In this document: positions 56,172 through 64,000 of the stretch, one piece after another | How the letters are laid out: each line of letters begins with the position of its first letter | How positions within the stretch are numbered: position 1 is the first letter of the stretch | Origin: a virus | IMG/VR virus record: IMGVR_UViG_3300032326_001134 | Coordinates: 1 to 64,000 of that record | Length of the DNA: 64,000 bases | Reading direction: 5' to 3' (one strand) | The notes under the pieces: model-generated | Databases searched by the model: none | The model's input: the letters and a program-made list of their open reading frames with translations, nothing else | What the model was told of the DNA's origin: nothing | Position numbers and translations under genes: made by a program

Positions 56172-56825
56172 ATGAATTATAAAGAGTTATCACTAGGGGC
56201 AGTATATTATAAAAATATTATAGAAGACCCACAGAGTGTCATCAATAAAATAGAAGAACTAGAGCAAAAAAGAAACGAGTCAGAAGGATACAGGTCGGAG
56301 TTTGTAAAGCCATGGCAAGCATGGGACTATAATAACGGAAATAAAGAAAAAACTATTTTTTGCTGGCAAAAGTTTTTACCAAAGCCTGAAGACATAAAGG
56401 TGGATGACTTGTTCTATAAAGAGCAGTTTGAGATATCTTCAATTCTTTTTGATGGACTAGAAAAAGGACTTAAGCATTATTTTTCTTTATACCCATATGC
56501 AGAAAAAAATATTAAATCTAGAGAAAAAACAATGCATCTTTTAAAATATAAAGAAAGCGGTTTCCTACCAGCGCACTCAGATCATGGAATAAGTAGCAGG
56601 GTATTGTCTGCTCTTTTATATTTAAATGATGATTACGAAGGAGGGAACATAAGATTCCCTCACGCAGAAATAAACATTAAGCCAGAAGCTGGAAGTTTAT
56701 TATTTTTTCCTTCAAACTTTGTTTATGTACATGAAGTAGATGCAGTAACAAGTGGAACAAGATACTCTTTGCCTAACTGGTATCATAATAGAAAAAACGC
56801 ATATTACTCAGATGGAACAGAATAA
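56172..56825 (+). CDS. 2OG-Fe(II) oxygenase (prolyl-4-hydroxylase type)
   Basis: 217 residues from MNYKELSLG with AAGGG upstream. His135, Asp137 (AHSDHG), His187 (YVHEV), Arg197. NDDYEGGNIRFP. Paralogous to the gene at 55628. Stop overlaps the SDR start. Confidence 0.92.
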   Translation: MNYKELSLGAVYYKNIIEDPQSVINKIEELEQKRNESEGYRSEFVKPWQAWDYNNGNKEKTIFCWQKFLPKPEDIKVDDLFYKEQFEISSILFDGLEKGLKHYFSLYPYAEKNIKSREKTMHLLKYKESGFLPAHSDHGISSRVLSALLYLNDDYEGGNIRFPHAEINIKPEAGSLLFFPSNFVYVHEVDAVTSGTRYSLPNWYHNRKNAYYSDGTE

Positions 56826-57523
56826 TGTTTATCGTTACAGGATCTAGTAGTGGAATAGGAAATGCAATTGTAAACAGGCTTTTAAAAAACGGACATTCTG
56901 TTTCAGGAATTTCAAGAAACATTCCAAAAAATGGTTCTGGATTTAAAACATATCAAGCAGACGTGTCTGATAAAAAATCAATTATAGAAATTGCAGAAGA
57001 CCTAAAATCACAAAACATAACAGTAAGTGGCTTAATAAATTGTGCTGGCTTATCACAAGATTTTTTTATTGCTGATTGGACAAAAATGCCAGCGGAAGAA
57101 ATTCAATCAATTTTTGGAACAAATATTATTGGAATAATAAACACATGCCAGTCATTTGTGCCATTAATGAATAGTAAGGTTCACACTCCAATTATAAACA
57201 TTAGCAGTCTCGCAGCTCATGCAAATTCAGATATTTCAGTCTATGCATCTAGTAAGTATGCTGTTAATGGATTTACTAGATCTTTATCTAGAGTTTTAAG
57301 AGAAACATCAATAAGGCCAAATTGTATAGCTCCAGGAATGATTAAAACAGAAATGACAAAGCACCTACCAGAAGAAATATTTAATAGAATTTTGTTTTTA
57401 TCTGGTCAAACCCTTAGCAGCAAAACATTTACGACAGAAGATATATGCGATGTGGTAGACATGTTAATTGATGAAAAATCAAACAGCTTAACTGGACAGA
57501 CATTCCACATAGGCGGATACTAA
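56825..57523 (+). CDS. short-chain dehydrogenase/reductase
   Basis: 232 residues. TGSSSGIG (5-12), NCAG (a variant NNAG), Ser127/128, Tyr140-x3-Lys144 (YASSK). NAD(P)-dependent oxidoreductase of FabG-like build. May reduce or oxidize a sugar or lipid intermediate for the adjacent oxygenases and transferase. Confidence 0.93.
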   Translation: MFIVTGSSSGIGNAIVNRLLKNGHSVSGISRNIPKNGSGFKTYQADVSDKKSIIEIAEDLKSQNITVSGLINCAGLSQDFFIADWTKMPAEEIQSIFGTNIIGIINTCQSFVPLMNSKVHTPIINISSLAAHANSDISVYASSKYAVNGFTRSLSRVLRETSIRPNCIAPGMIKTEMTKHLPEEIFNRILFLSGQTLSSKTFTTEDICDVVDMLIDEKSNSLTGQTFHIGGY

Positions 57524-57532
57524 ACCGCTAAA

Positions 57533-57541
57533 TGGTATAAT
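57533..57541 (+). promoter_or_regulatory. extended -10 promoter, leaderless
   Basis: TGGTATAAT, six bases before the LamG protein ATG. Confidence 0.62.
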
Positions 57542-57547
57542 TTTTAA

Positions 57548-59278
57548 ATGTCATACTATTATAAAGTGCTTAAGGATAGCCCGATTGGGTTTTGGAAGCT
57601 AGACGATAGCTCGACCACGGCAACAGATTATTCTGGTTGTCAAAACAATGGATCTTATTTTGGACCACAGGATAAAAAAAATCCAATTGTTAGCGGAAGC
57701 GACTATTCATTAAGAATAACATCTACGTCTAGCGTAACCTTTCCTTTAATTAAAAATTATTATGGACAAACAGCAAAGGGCGGATTTGCAAATATTAATG
57801 ACGGGGACAACGATTTTTCAATAGAGTGCTGGATATTCCCAAGAGTAGAAACAGACAGCCTTACTACAATTGTTGGAGATAAAGAAAACAATATAGGAAT
57901 TTTTTGGGATAACGGCAATATATATTTTGGGCTGGACACAGACTACCTAGAGTATTCAGTTCCAAATTTTAATAAATCTTTACATGTAGTTTGCACCTAC
58001 AGTGTAAATAAAGCATTTATATATGTAGACGGAGTTCTTTGTGTTAGCAAAACAATATCATCTAATCCATTTACAAACACAGAGATTTCCTTAAAATCTG
58101 GTCCAACGGAAAACTTATTAGATTCATTTTTGATTAATAACGTTGCCGTATACAGATACGGATTACCTGAAAAACAAATATACTCCCACTTTGCAGACAA
58201 CAATAAAGTCATGCCGATACAGATAGCATACCCAGAAAATGGAGAAATATTTTATATATATGACAATACAATGAGAAACTCTTTTTCATTTTCATATCCT
58301 AAAGACAAATCCTGGGAAGACTTTTTAAATCAAGATTTAAATTTAAATAGACTTGAAAACTACATAGAGATATCAAAAACAGACAGCCAGGAAACAAAAG
58401 AAGTTATTTTAAACGATATAATTTCTATGCCATCTGGTATCACAATGGATTCTTCAAAAATATTTTGGAGCGGAGAAAATGGAATTAGGGTGTATACCAG
58501 TTTAGATGATATAGACTATCTAGAATGTAAAAATGGAGAGCCAATACCTCAATACAAGTACTCAGAATTTGATGACCAAAAATTCTTTTACATAAGAATT
58601 GTAATGGCCTCTGAAGACTCATCAAAATATTTGCCCAAGCTGTACAGCCTAGAAGTTAATTTCTATAATGCTCAGATATTATATTCTAAAAATGGTGGAT
58701 CATATATATCAAAAATTGAAAATTTAGATGCAAGCTTTGGCGAAGATGCGTATCCTATTTTAAGCAATAATGGTTTAAATGGAATACTAGTCGATTCTGA
58801 TTCTGGGTTCAATCTAAATACATCAAAATCTATATCAACATTAGAATTTTTTTATACACCAAATACAATTTCTAGCGGAACCATGCTTTCAGCCGACAGC
58901 ACAGAAATTAGCTGGTCAAACAATGGCAGTATAAATAAAAATAACATATCCAGCCTTTATGTAAATGGGATTAATAAGACATCTGAAACACAGGTATCTA
59001 ATATCTTTAAGCCAAAGGACCTACACCATGTAGTCGTAACCCTTACGTCTCCTGTAACCGAAGAAATTATTTTTAATTATAAACAGGCGGGATCTGAAAA
59101 AGCCCTATACCAGTATATAACAATATATGAGTATGAGATGGATGTAAATATAATTCAAAACCATTATGATCTATATATGGAGAAATCAAAATATCAGTCC
59201 AGCGGATCGACACTCAAGGTGTCAGAAAACAACGTAAGCTTATATAATAATGACTGGATAGTGCTCCAAAACTCATAA
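57548..59278 (+). CDS. LamG/concanavalin-like virion protein
   Basis: 576 residues. GFWKLDDSSTTATDYSGCQNNG opens a LamG-type jelly roll; further beta domains follow, with a second jelly-roll-like part (about 400-530, HVVVTLTSP). Likely a carbohydrate-binding virion or fibre protein next to the head genes. Confidence 0.82.
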   Translation: MSYYYKVLKDSPIGFWKLDDSSTTATDYSGCQNNGSYFGPQDKKNPIVSGSDYSLRITSTSSVTFPLIKNYYGQTAKGGFANINDGDNDFSIECWIFPRVETDSLTTIVGDKENNIGIFWDNGNIYFGLDTDYLEYSVPNFNKSLHVVCTYSVNKAFIYVDGVLCVSKTISSNPFTNTEISLKSGPTENLLDSFLINNVAVYRYGLPEKQIYSHFADNNKVMPIQIAYPENGEIFYIYDNTMRNSFSFSYPKDKSWEDFLNQDLNLNRLENYIEISKTDSQETKEVILNDIISMPSGITMDSSKIFWSGENGIRVYTSLDDIDYLECKNGEPIPQYKYSEFDDQKFFYIRIVMASEDSSKYLPKLYSLEVNFYNAQILYSKNGGSYISKIENLDASFGEDAYPILSNNGLNGILVDSDSGFNLNTSKSISTLEFFYTPNTISSGTMLSADSTEISWSNNGSINKNNISSLYVNGINKTSETQVSNIFKPKDLHHVVVTLTSPVTEEIIFNYKQAGSEKALYQYITIYEYEMDVNIIQNHYDLYMEKSKYQSSGSTLKVSENNVSLYNNDWIVLQNS

Positions 59279-59341
59279 ATATGAACATTGTCCTGACAAA
59301 ATATGGACATTAACTAAAAAGAATGGTAAAATTGATACACA

Positions 59342-59677
59342 ATGGACATTAAAAGAATAAATCAATCAGTTATTGAAGAGACCACCCTTGGTATATATGT
59401 TTGGGAAATGCCAGATGGAAGATGGATTGGCGACGACGATGGAAACTTTTTATCTATTACTGCAAAAAAGGGAAACAGATCAAAGATAGCTCTTTTGGCG
59501 GACGCAGTCAGAGCACACGGCATATACGAAGGCCAGCCAAAGTTTTTATCAGGACGTAGAAAAATTGATGACGAAGAGTTTCAGCATCAAAAGCAAAGAT
59601 TAGAATGGGGCCTAACACCAGACCCACTGGATATCGGAGTTTATAAAGACTCTTTGAAAAATGGAGGTATGCGATAA
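59342..59677 (+). CDS. conserved protein upstream of portal
   Basis: 111 residues (LGIYVWEMPDGRWIGDDDGNFLSI...). One base before the portal start. A conserved small gene often precedes actinophage portals; role unknown. Confidence 0.72.
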   Translation: MDIKRINQSVIEETTLGIYVWEMPDGRWIGDDDGNFLSITAKKGNRSKIALLADAVRAHGIYEGQPKFLSGRRKIDDEEFQHQKQRLEWGLTPDPLDIGVYKDSLKNGGMR

Positions 59678-61261
59678 ATGGAATTCATTAATGATGACGA
59701 AGTCAGCGCAGAAACTATTGACATATCAAACTCAGCAGATTGGTTTAAGTTTAATAATAAAGAAGTGGTTGTAGACACAGACCCATTTAACATAGAGGCT
59801 CAAGAGCTAAAAAAGGTGAACGGACTTAGTACAACATTCCGTAGAAAAGTTTCAAGAGATATCCAGAAGAGACTTGTGGGTCAAGAAGGAACAGGAACTC
59901 AGCAAAATTTATTGCAGCAAGCAGTCACTGGCTACGCAATGTTCGACCTTGTTCAGCCAGTTTATAATTTAGAATATTTATCAAAGATCTATGAAATATC
60001 CCCATACAACTACGCAGCAATTAATGCAAAGGTTGCCAACATAGTTGGGCTGGGATATTCTTTTGTAGAGACAAAAAAAGCAAACGATGCTTTAGATAGC
60101 ATAACTGACCCTAAGCAGTTAGAACGTGCTCGTAAAAAACTAAATAAGCTAAGACAAGATTTAGACAATTGGCTTGAGGAAACAAACGAAGAAGAAACTT
60201 TTACAGAAACATTAATCAAAGCATATACAGATTTAGAGGCAACTGGAAATGCCTATATTGAAATAGGAAGAACGGTTGCTGGAAACATTGGATACATAGG
60301 TCATATTCCATCTAAGACAATGCGTGTTCGTAGACTACGTGACGGATTTATTCAATTGCTATATGGCAAGGCTGTTTTCTTTAGAAACTTTGGAGATCAA
60401 GAAACACTAAATCCAATAGATGGTGGCCTAGAAAGACCAAATGAAATTATTCATTTAAAGAAGTATACTCCAATGAATAACTATTATGGAATACCAGACA
60501 TAATTGCAGCACAAACGGCAATGGCTGGAAATGAATTTTCTGGAAAATATAACCTAGATTACTTTGAAAATAAAGCAGTTCCAAGATATATAATTACAGT
60601 TAAAGGCGCAAAGCTATCACCAGAGTCAGAAAGAAAACTTCTTGAGTTTTTCCAAGTTGGTTTAAAGGGTAAAAATCACAGATCCCTATACGTCCCGCTA
60701 CCAGCCGATACATCAGACTCTAAAGTTGAATTTAAAATGGAGCCAATTGAAGCTGGAAGTCAAGAAGGCTCATTTGAAAAATATCGCAAATCAAATAGAG
60801 ATGAAATACTATTGGCACACAGAGTTCCAATTAATAAAATTGGAGTTCCAGAAGGAGTAAGCCTAGCATCTGCTAGAGATGCAGATAAAACATTTAAAGA
60901 GCAGGTGTGCGGTCCCGCCCAAGATATTTTAGAGAAAAAAATCAATAGAATTATATCAGAAAAAACAGATGCTCTAGTTCTTGAGTTTAATGAGTTGACT
61001 TTGACTGACGAAGACACGCAGTCTAAAATTGACGAAAGATATTTAAGAATGCAGGTAATTACTCCTAATGAAGTAAGAATTAGAAAAGGAATGATTCCTA
61101 TGGATGGTGGAGACGAAGTGGTTGATTTACAAGCACAGGCAGCAGAAATTAAAGCCCAAGCCTTAAATACTAGAAATAGAACCCAAGAAAGATCTGCAAA
61201 TTCACCAGATAGTTCTGGGGAGGCCAGAAATCCAAAAGGTGAAGGTAGAGTCACTGCTTAA
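59678..61261 (+). CDS. portal protein
   Basis: 527 residues. ATGNAYIEIGR, HIPSKTMRVRR, EIIHLKKYTPMNNYYGIPDI and AAQTAMAGNEF fit the PBSX/HK97-type portal fold; the C-terminal NRTQERSANSPD tail is disordered. Dodecamer at the capsid vertex that feeds DNA. Confidence 0.92.
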   Translation: MEFINDDEVSAETIDISNSADWFKFNNKEVVVDTDPFNIEAQELKKVNGLSTTFRRKVSRDIQKRLVGQEGTGTQQNLLQQAVTGYAMFDLVQPVYNLEYLSKIYEISPYNYAAINAKVANIVGLGYSFVETKKANDALDSITDPKQLERARKKLNKLRQDLDNWLEETNEEETFTETLIKAYTDLEATGNAYIEIGRTVAGNIGYIGHIPSKTMRVRRLRDGFIQLLYGKAVFFRNFGDQETLNPIDGGLERPNEIIHLKKYTPMNNYYGIPDIIAAQTAMAGNEFSGKYNLDYFENKAVPRYIITVKGAKLSPESERKLLEFFQVGLKGKNHRSLYVPLPADTSDSKVEFKMEPIEAGSQEGSFEKYRKSNRDEILLAHRVPINKIGVPEGVSLASARDADKTFKEQVCGPAQDILEKKINRIISEKTDALVLEFNELTLTDEDTQSKIDERYLRMQVITPNEVRIRKGMIPMDGGDEVVDLQAQAAEIKAQALNTRNRTQERSANSPDSSGEARNPKGEGRVTA

Positions 61262-61316
61262 TTATTAGGCAACCAGTTATTTGCCTTATATACAATACCG
61301 TTATAAAATTAGGCAT

Positions 61317-62627
61317 ATGAATATTGAAAAATCACACTGGTCTGCTAACGGCGAAGATATCAGCCTGTCTGTTCCTTTTACAAAAGTTAATCGTGAAAAA
61401 AGAACTGTATCTGGTTTTGCAACATTAGACAACCTAGATCAAACAGGAGACGTAGTAACAGCAGAAGCAAGTCTTGGAGCATTTGAAAATTTCCGTGGAA
61501 ACATTCGTGAAATGCATGGATCAAATGCAGTTGGCAAAATGGTTTCATTTAGACCAGAAACATATTATGATGCAAAAAGCGGAGAATTCTACAATGGAGT
61601 TTATGTAGATGCATACATATCAAAGGGATCACAAGATACCTGGGAAAAAGTTTTAGACGGAACACTAACTGGATTTTCAATTGGCGGAAAAATTATTGAT
61701 TCAGAAAATGAAGTAAACAAGTCCACAGGACAACCAGTTCGCTTTATTAAACAATACGCACTTATGGAATTGTCAGTCGTTGATTCACCAGCGAATGAAC
61801 TTTGCAATATTTTGTCTATTCAAAAAATGAATGGTCAATTAATGTTTAAAGGAATAGCTGCAGAAACAGTAACAGAGAATATTTTTTACTGTGAAGAAAG
61901 CGACTCTGTTTTTATGTCAACAGAGCAATCTTACGACTCACCAGCAACTGGTAAACCAGCGGTTTTAATTGGTTGGGTAGAAAGTAAAGATATAAACAAA
62001 GCGAAAGAAATAGAAAAGATTCTTGCTTCATTTAAGAAGTCAAGATTTACGTTGCCTGAAATACAAACAATTGCAAAACAGGCAAACGCAGAAGGAGGTA
62101 ATGAAGTGTCAGAAAACACAGAAACAGTAGCAGTCGAAGAGACTGCTCCAGTAGAAGTTTCAGCCCCTGCAGAAGATGTAGTGGTTGAAGAGACTGTTAC
62201 AGAAGATGTAGTAGCAGATGCTTCTGCCGAAACCGTTGAAAAAGCATCAGACGTCTCAGAGGTCGTTGTTGATGAACCTGATTTTGCAAAAATGTTAGGT
62301 GACTTAAAGGGCTTTTTCTCAGATACTCTAAGCAAGGCTTCAGAAGCAAATGCTGCACAGGTTTCAACTATTAAAGAAACAGTTGAATCTTTTAGCAAGA
62401 GCGTTGAAACTCAAATCTCAGAGTTGGCAGACAAACATACAGAACTCAGCAAAACTGTTGAGAGCATCAAGAACACGATTGATACTGTAGAAAAGCGTGT
62501 CGACGCAGTAGAATCAGAGACTGCAATCAAGAAGTCCTCAGACCTTGGCGGGTCACAGGATGTAGTAGTACAAAAATCAAAATGGAACGGTTCTTTCCTC
62601 GGTTCCGTAAACGAACTATTTAAGTAA
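61317..62627 (+). CDS. prohead protease with fused scaffold
   Basis: 436 residues from the ATG 17 nt after the -10-like TATAAA. HK97-type (U35) protease core: REMHGSNAVGKMVSF (His67), GTLTGFSIGG (Ser121), LMELSVVDSPAN. After residue about 230 an acidic Val/Glu/Thr-rich region and coiled coil (about 330-420) form a scaffold part. Processes the capsid. Confidence 0.9.
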   Translation: MNIEKSHWSANGEDISLSVPFTKVNREKRTVSGFATLDNLDQTGDVVTAEASLGAFENFRGNIREMHGSNAVGKMVSFRPETYYDAKSGEFYNGVYVDAYISKGSQDTWEKVLDGTLTGFSIGGKIIDSENEVNKSTGQPVRFIKQYALMELSVVDSPANELCNILSIQKMNGQLMFKGIAAETVTENIFYCEESDSVFMSTEQSYDSPATGKPAVLIGWVESKDINKAKEIEKILASFKKSRFTLPEIQTIAKQANAEGGNEVSENTETVAVEETAPVEVSAPAEDVVVEETVTEDVVADASAETVEKASDVSEVVVDEPDFAKMLGDLKGFFSDTLSKASEANAAQVSTIKETVESFSKSVETQISELADKHTELSKTVESIKNTIDTVEKRVDAVESETAIKKSSDLGGSQDVVVQKSKWNGSFLGSVNELFK

Positions 62628-62647
62628 AGGGTAGGTGAAATAATATA

Positions 62648-63700
62648 ATGAGCAATGAATTATTAGAAAAAGCCGTAGCTGCTGATACAACAGTTACAGG
62701 TACATTTGCTTCAAACACTGGAGGAACAGGAATTCACCGTGCATCAGAAGATGGCAACGGAGGATTACTTAATCCAGAACAATCAGCCCGATTCCTAGAC
62801 TACATGTTCGACGCTACCGTAATTGGTAAGGTCGCACGTACAGTCCGAATGAAGTCGGATACAACTGAAATTGATCGCATGGGCGTAGGCGAAAAGCTTA
62901 TGAAGCTTGCGACAGAAGGAGATAACACTAACAGCGCAAACGCTGCAGTGACATTCTCAAAGATTTCTTTGACAACAAAGAAGTTACGTCTAGATTGGGA
63001 ACTATCAACAGAGTCTCTAGAAGACAATATTGAGGGTGCAGACCTAGAAGACCACATTGCCCGCTTGATGGCAACACAAGCAGGTAACGACATTGAAGAT
63101 GTAGTCCTAAACGGAAATACATCACTATCATCAGATCAGCTTTACAAGGCATTTGATGGTGTAGTAAAGAAGGCTAAGGCAGACGCTCACGTAGTTGATG
63201 CTGGTGGTGCAAACATTTCTCGTGCTGTATTTAACAGCGCATTGAAGGCACTTCCACGTAAGTACAAGCAACGCCGTACAGACCTTCGCTTCCTAGCAGG
63301 ATCAAACCTGATTCAGGATTACTTATACTCAACATCACAAAACATCCAGAACGTCAACCCACAAGATATTGCTTCAGGCATTATCCGTGGAGAGGTTGCA
63401 CCTGTTTCAGGTCCAGCAGGATACGTTGCGCCATACGCATTCGGTATTCCAATCGTTGAAGTTCCTCTACTTTCAGAGACACAGGATGGCTCATACTCAG
63501 CAGCATCAGGATCACACGGTGACGTGCACTTGACATTCCCAAATAACGTAGTTATTGGTATCAAGCGTGACGTAACAGTGTACCGATTCTTCTGGCCAAA
63601 GAAGGACTCAATCGAGTACACAATGTATACTCGTGTTGGCGTTCAAATTGAGCAGGCAGACGCTTGGGTAGTTGTAAAGAACGTTAAGGTTGCTTCTTAA
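62648..63700 (+). CDS. major capsid protein (HK97 fold)
   Basis: 350 residues. NPEQSARFLDYMFDATVIGKVARTVRM, TKKLRLDWELSTESLEDNIE, and VTVYRFFWPKKDSIEYTMYT are those of actinophage HK97-fold capsids. Higher use of C-ending codons than its neighbours signals strong expression. Terminator follows. Confidence 0.94.
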   Translation: MSNELLEKAVAADTTVTGTFASNTGGTGIHRASEDGNGGLLNPEQSARFLDYMFDATVIGKVARTVRMKSDTTEIDRMGVGEKLMKLATEGDNTNSANAAVTFSKISLTTKKLRLDWELSTESLEDNIEGADLEDHIARLMATQAGNDIEDVVLNGNTSLSSDQLYKAFDGVVKKAKADAHVVDAGGANISRAVFNSALKALPRKYKQRRTDLRFLAGSNLIQDYLYSTSQNIQNVNPQDIASGIIRGEVAPVSGPAGYVAPYAFGIPIVEVPLLSETQDGSYSAASGSHGDVHLTFPNNVVIGIKRDVTVYRFFWPKKDSIEYTMYTRVGVQIEQADAWVVVKNVKVAS

Positions 63701-63716
63701 TAAGAATTAACCAATT

Positions 63717-63746
63717 AAAGGCCCCCAATTAATTTTGGGGGCTTTT
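63717..63746 (+). terminator. strong rho-independent terminator
   Basis: GCCCCCAA, TTAATT, TTGGGGGC, TTTT directly after the capsid gene. Confidence 0.94.
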
Positions 63747-63762
63747 CATTTGAATTTAGTAA

Positions 63763-63771
63763 TGCTATAAT
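63763..63771 (+). promoter_or_regulatory. extended -10 promoter with leader
   Basis: TGCTATAAT followed by AAGGAG, so this gene has a normal leader unlike the leaderless class. Confidence 0.62.
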
Positions 63772-63797
63772 TAAACAACCTAGACTAAGGAGAATAC

Positions 63798-64000
63798 ATG
63801 TCATTCGAGACATTAAAATTAGCTGAAATTAAAAAGATCGCCGAAGACTTTGGCGTAGATATAGACAGCCTTAAAAGCAAGACAGATATAATCGCAGCAT
63901 TGTCTGAAGAGGGAGTAAGTTGGTCAGTTTACTCTAAGACAATAAAGGATGTAGATGACGCAAAAGAAGAAATTGAAGTTTTGCCAAAATTCGATCCTAA
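63798..64000 (+). CDS. Rho-N/SAP-like head-region protein (3' truncated)
   Basis: 67 codons visible. LAEIKKIAEDFGVDIDSLKSKTDIIAALSEEG resembles the Rho-N or HeH/SAP helical hairpin seen in phage head proteins. Runs off the window. Confidence 0.72.
   Translation, partial: MSFETLKLAEIKKIAEDFGVDIDSLKSKTDIIAALSEEGVSWSVYSKTIKDVDDAKEEIEVLPKFDP

Noticed and set aside
60760-61254. 164-codon minus-strand frame in the portal gene
   Set aside because: Lies wholly inside the portal gene, with biased shadow composition.

Overview
The window is a piece of a tailed-phage genome (Caudoviricetes), AT-rich and densely packed, most likely from a phage of a low-GC actinobacterium. The evidence for an actinobacterial host is a phage WhiB regulator, a DUF7455-like zinc protein, many promoters placed for leaderless transcripts, and fibre and capsid modules of actinophage type. 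A freshwater acI/Nanopelagicales host is my inference and is not shown by the sequence. No integrase, terminase or DNA polymerase lies in the window, and both ends cut through genes.

Layout. (1) 1-2.4 kb, rightward: end of a PPAEE-repeat protein, then a lysis-like cluster (small membrane proteins, lipoprotein, CHAP endolysin). (2) 2.5-17.3 kb, rightward: accessory genes including two SGNH-like proteins, three 2OG-Fe(II) oxygenase-type proteins, WhiB, a proteasome-like Ntn hydrolase, a secreted subtilase, a methyltransferase, thioredoxin, an abundant-looking secreted Ala/Thr-rich protein, two DUF2061 proteins, an APS-kinase/nucleotidyltransferase fusion, a heme-catalase homologue and SpeD, with many tiny zinc-ribbon and membrane ORFs. 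(3) 17.3-28.9 kb, leftward: about 35 small, mostly unknown genes, DUF932 and tRNA-Asp, driven by a repeated promoter family (TGTC[A/G]G-N10-TATAAT plus an ACGAAAGG leader) and interspersed with CRP/GlxR-like TGTGW-N6-WCACA palindromes. (4) 29-36 kb, mixed: tRNA-Arg(UCU), tRNA-Asn(GUU), an oxygenase and methyltransferase fired from one symmetrical divergent promoter, a sulfotransferase, an HNH nuclease, and a leftward operon of transglycosylase, zinc protein, acidic protein, sulfotransferase and cytochrome P450. (5) 36-39 kb, rightward: glycosyltransferase and B12-dependent ribonucleotide reductase. (6) 39-50.8 kb: tail-fibre/receptor-binding cluster with Mtd-N-like proteins and two proteins joining adhesion-type domains, F[G/S]FTP repeats and Hint (intein-like) domains. 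(7) 50.8-57.5 kb: a block of unknown proteins, oxygenases, a GlcNAc-transferase-like protein and an SDR. (8) 57.5-64 kb: LamG-type protein, portal, protease/scaffold, major capsid protein and the start of a head-region gene.

The most striking features are the P450-sulfotransferase operon, which parallels the mycobacterial CYP128-Stf3 pair and sits in a genome with two further sulfotransferases and an APS-kinase-like enzyme; the Hint-domain fibre proteins; the catalase; and two distinct promoter architectures. All functions are read from sequence by eye; nothing was searched or computed externally.
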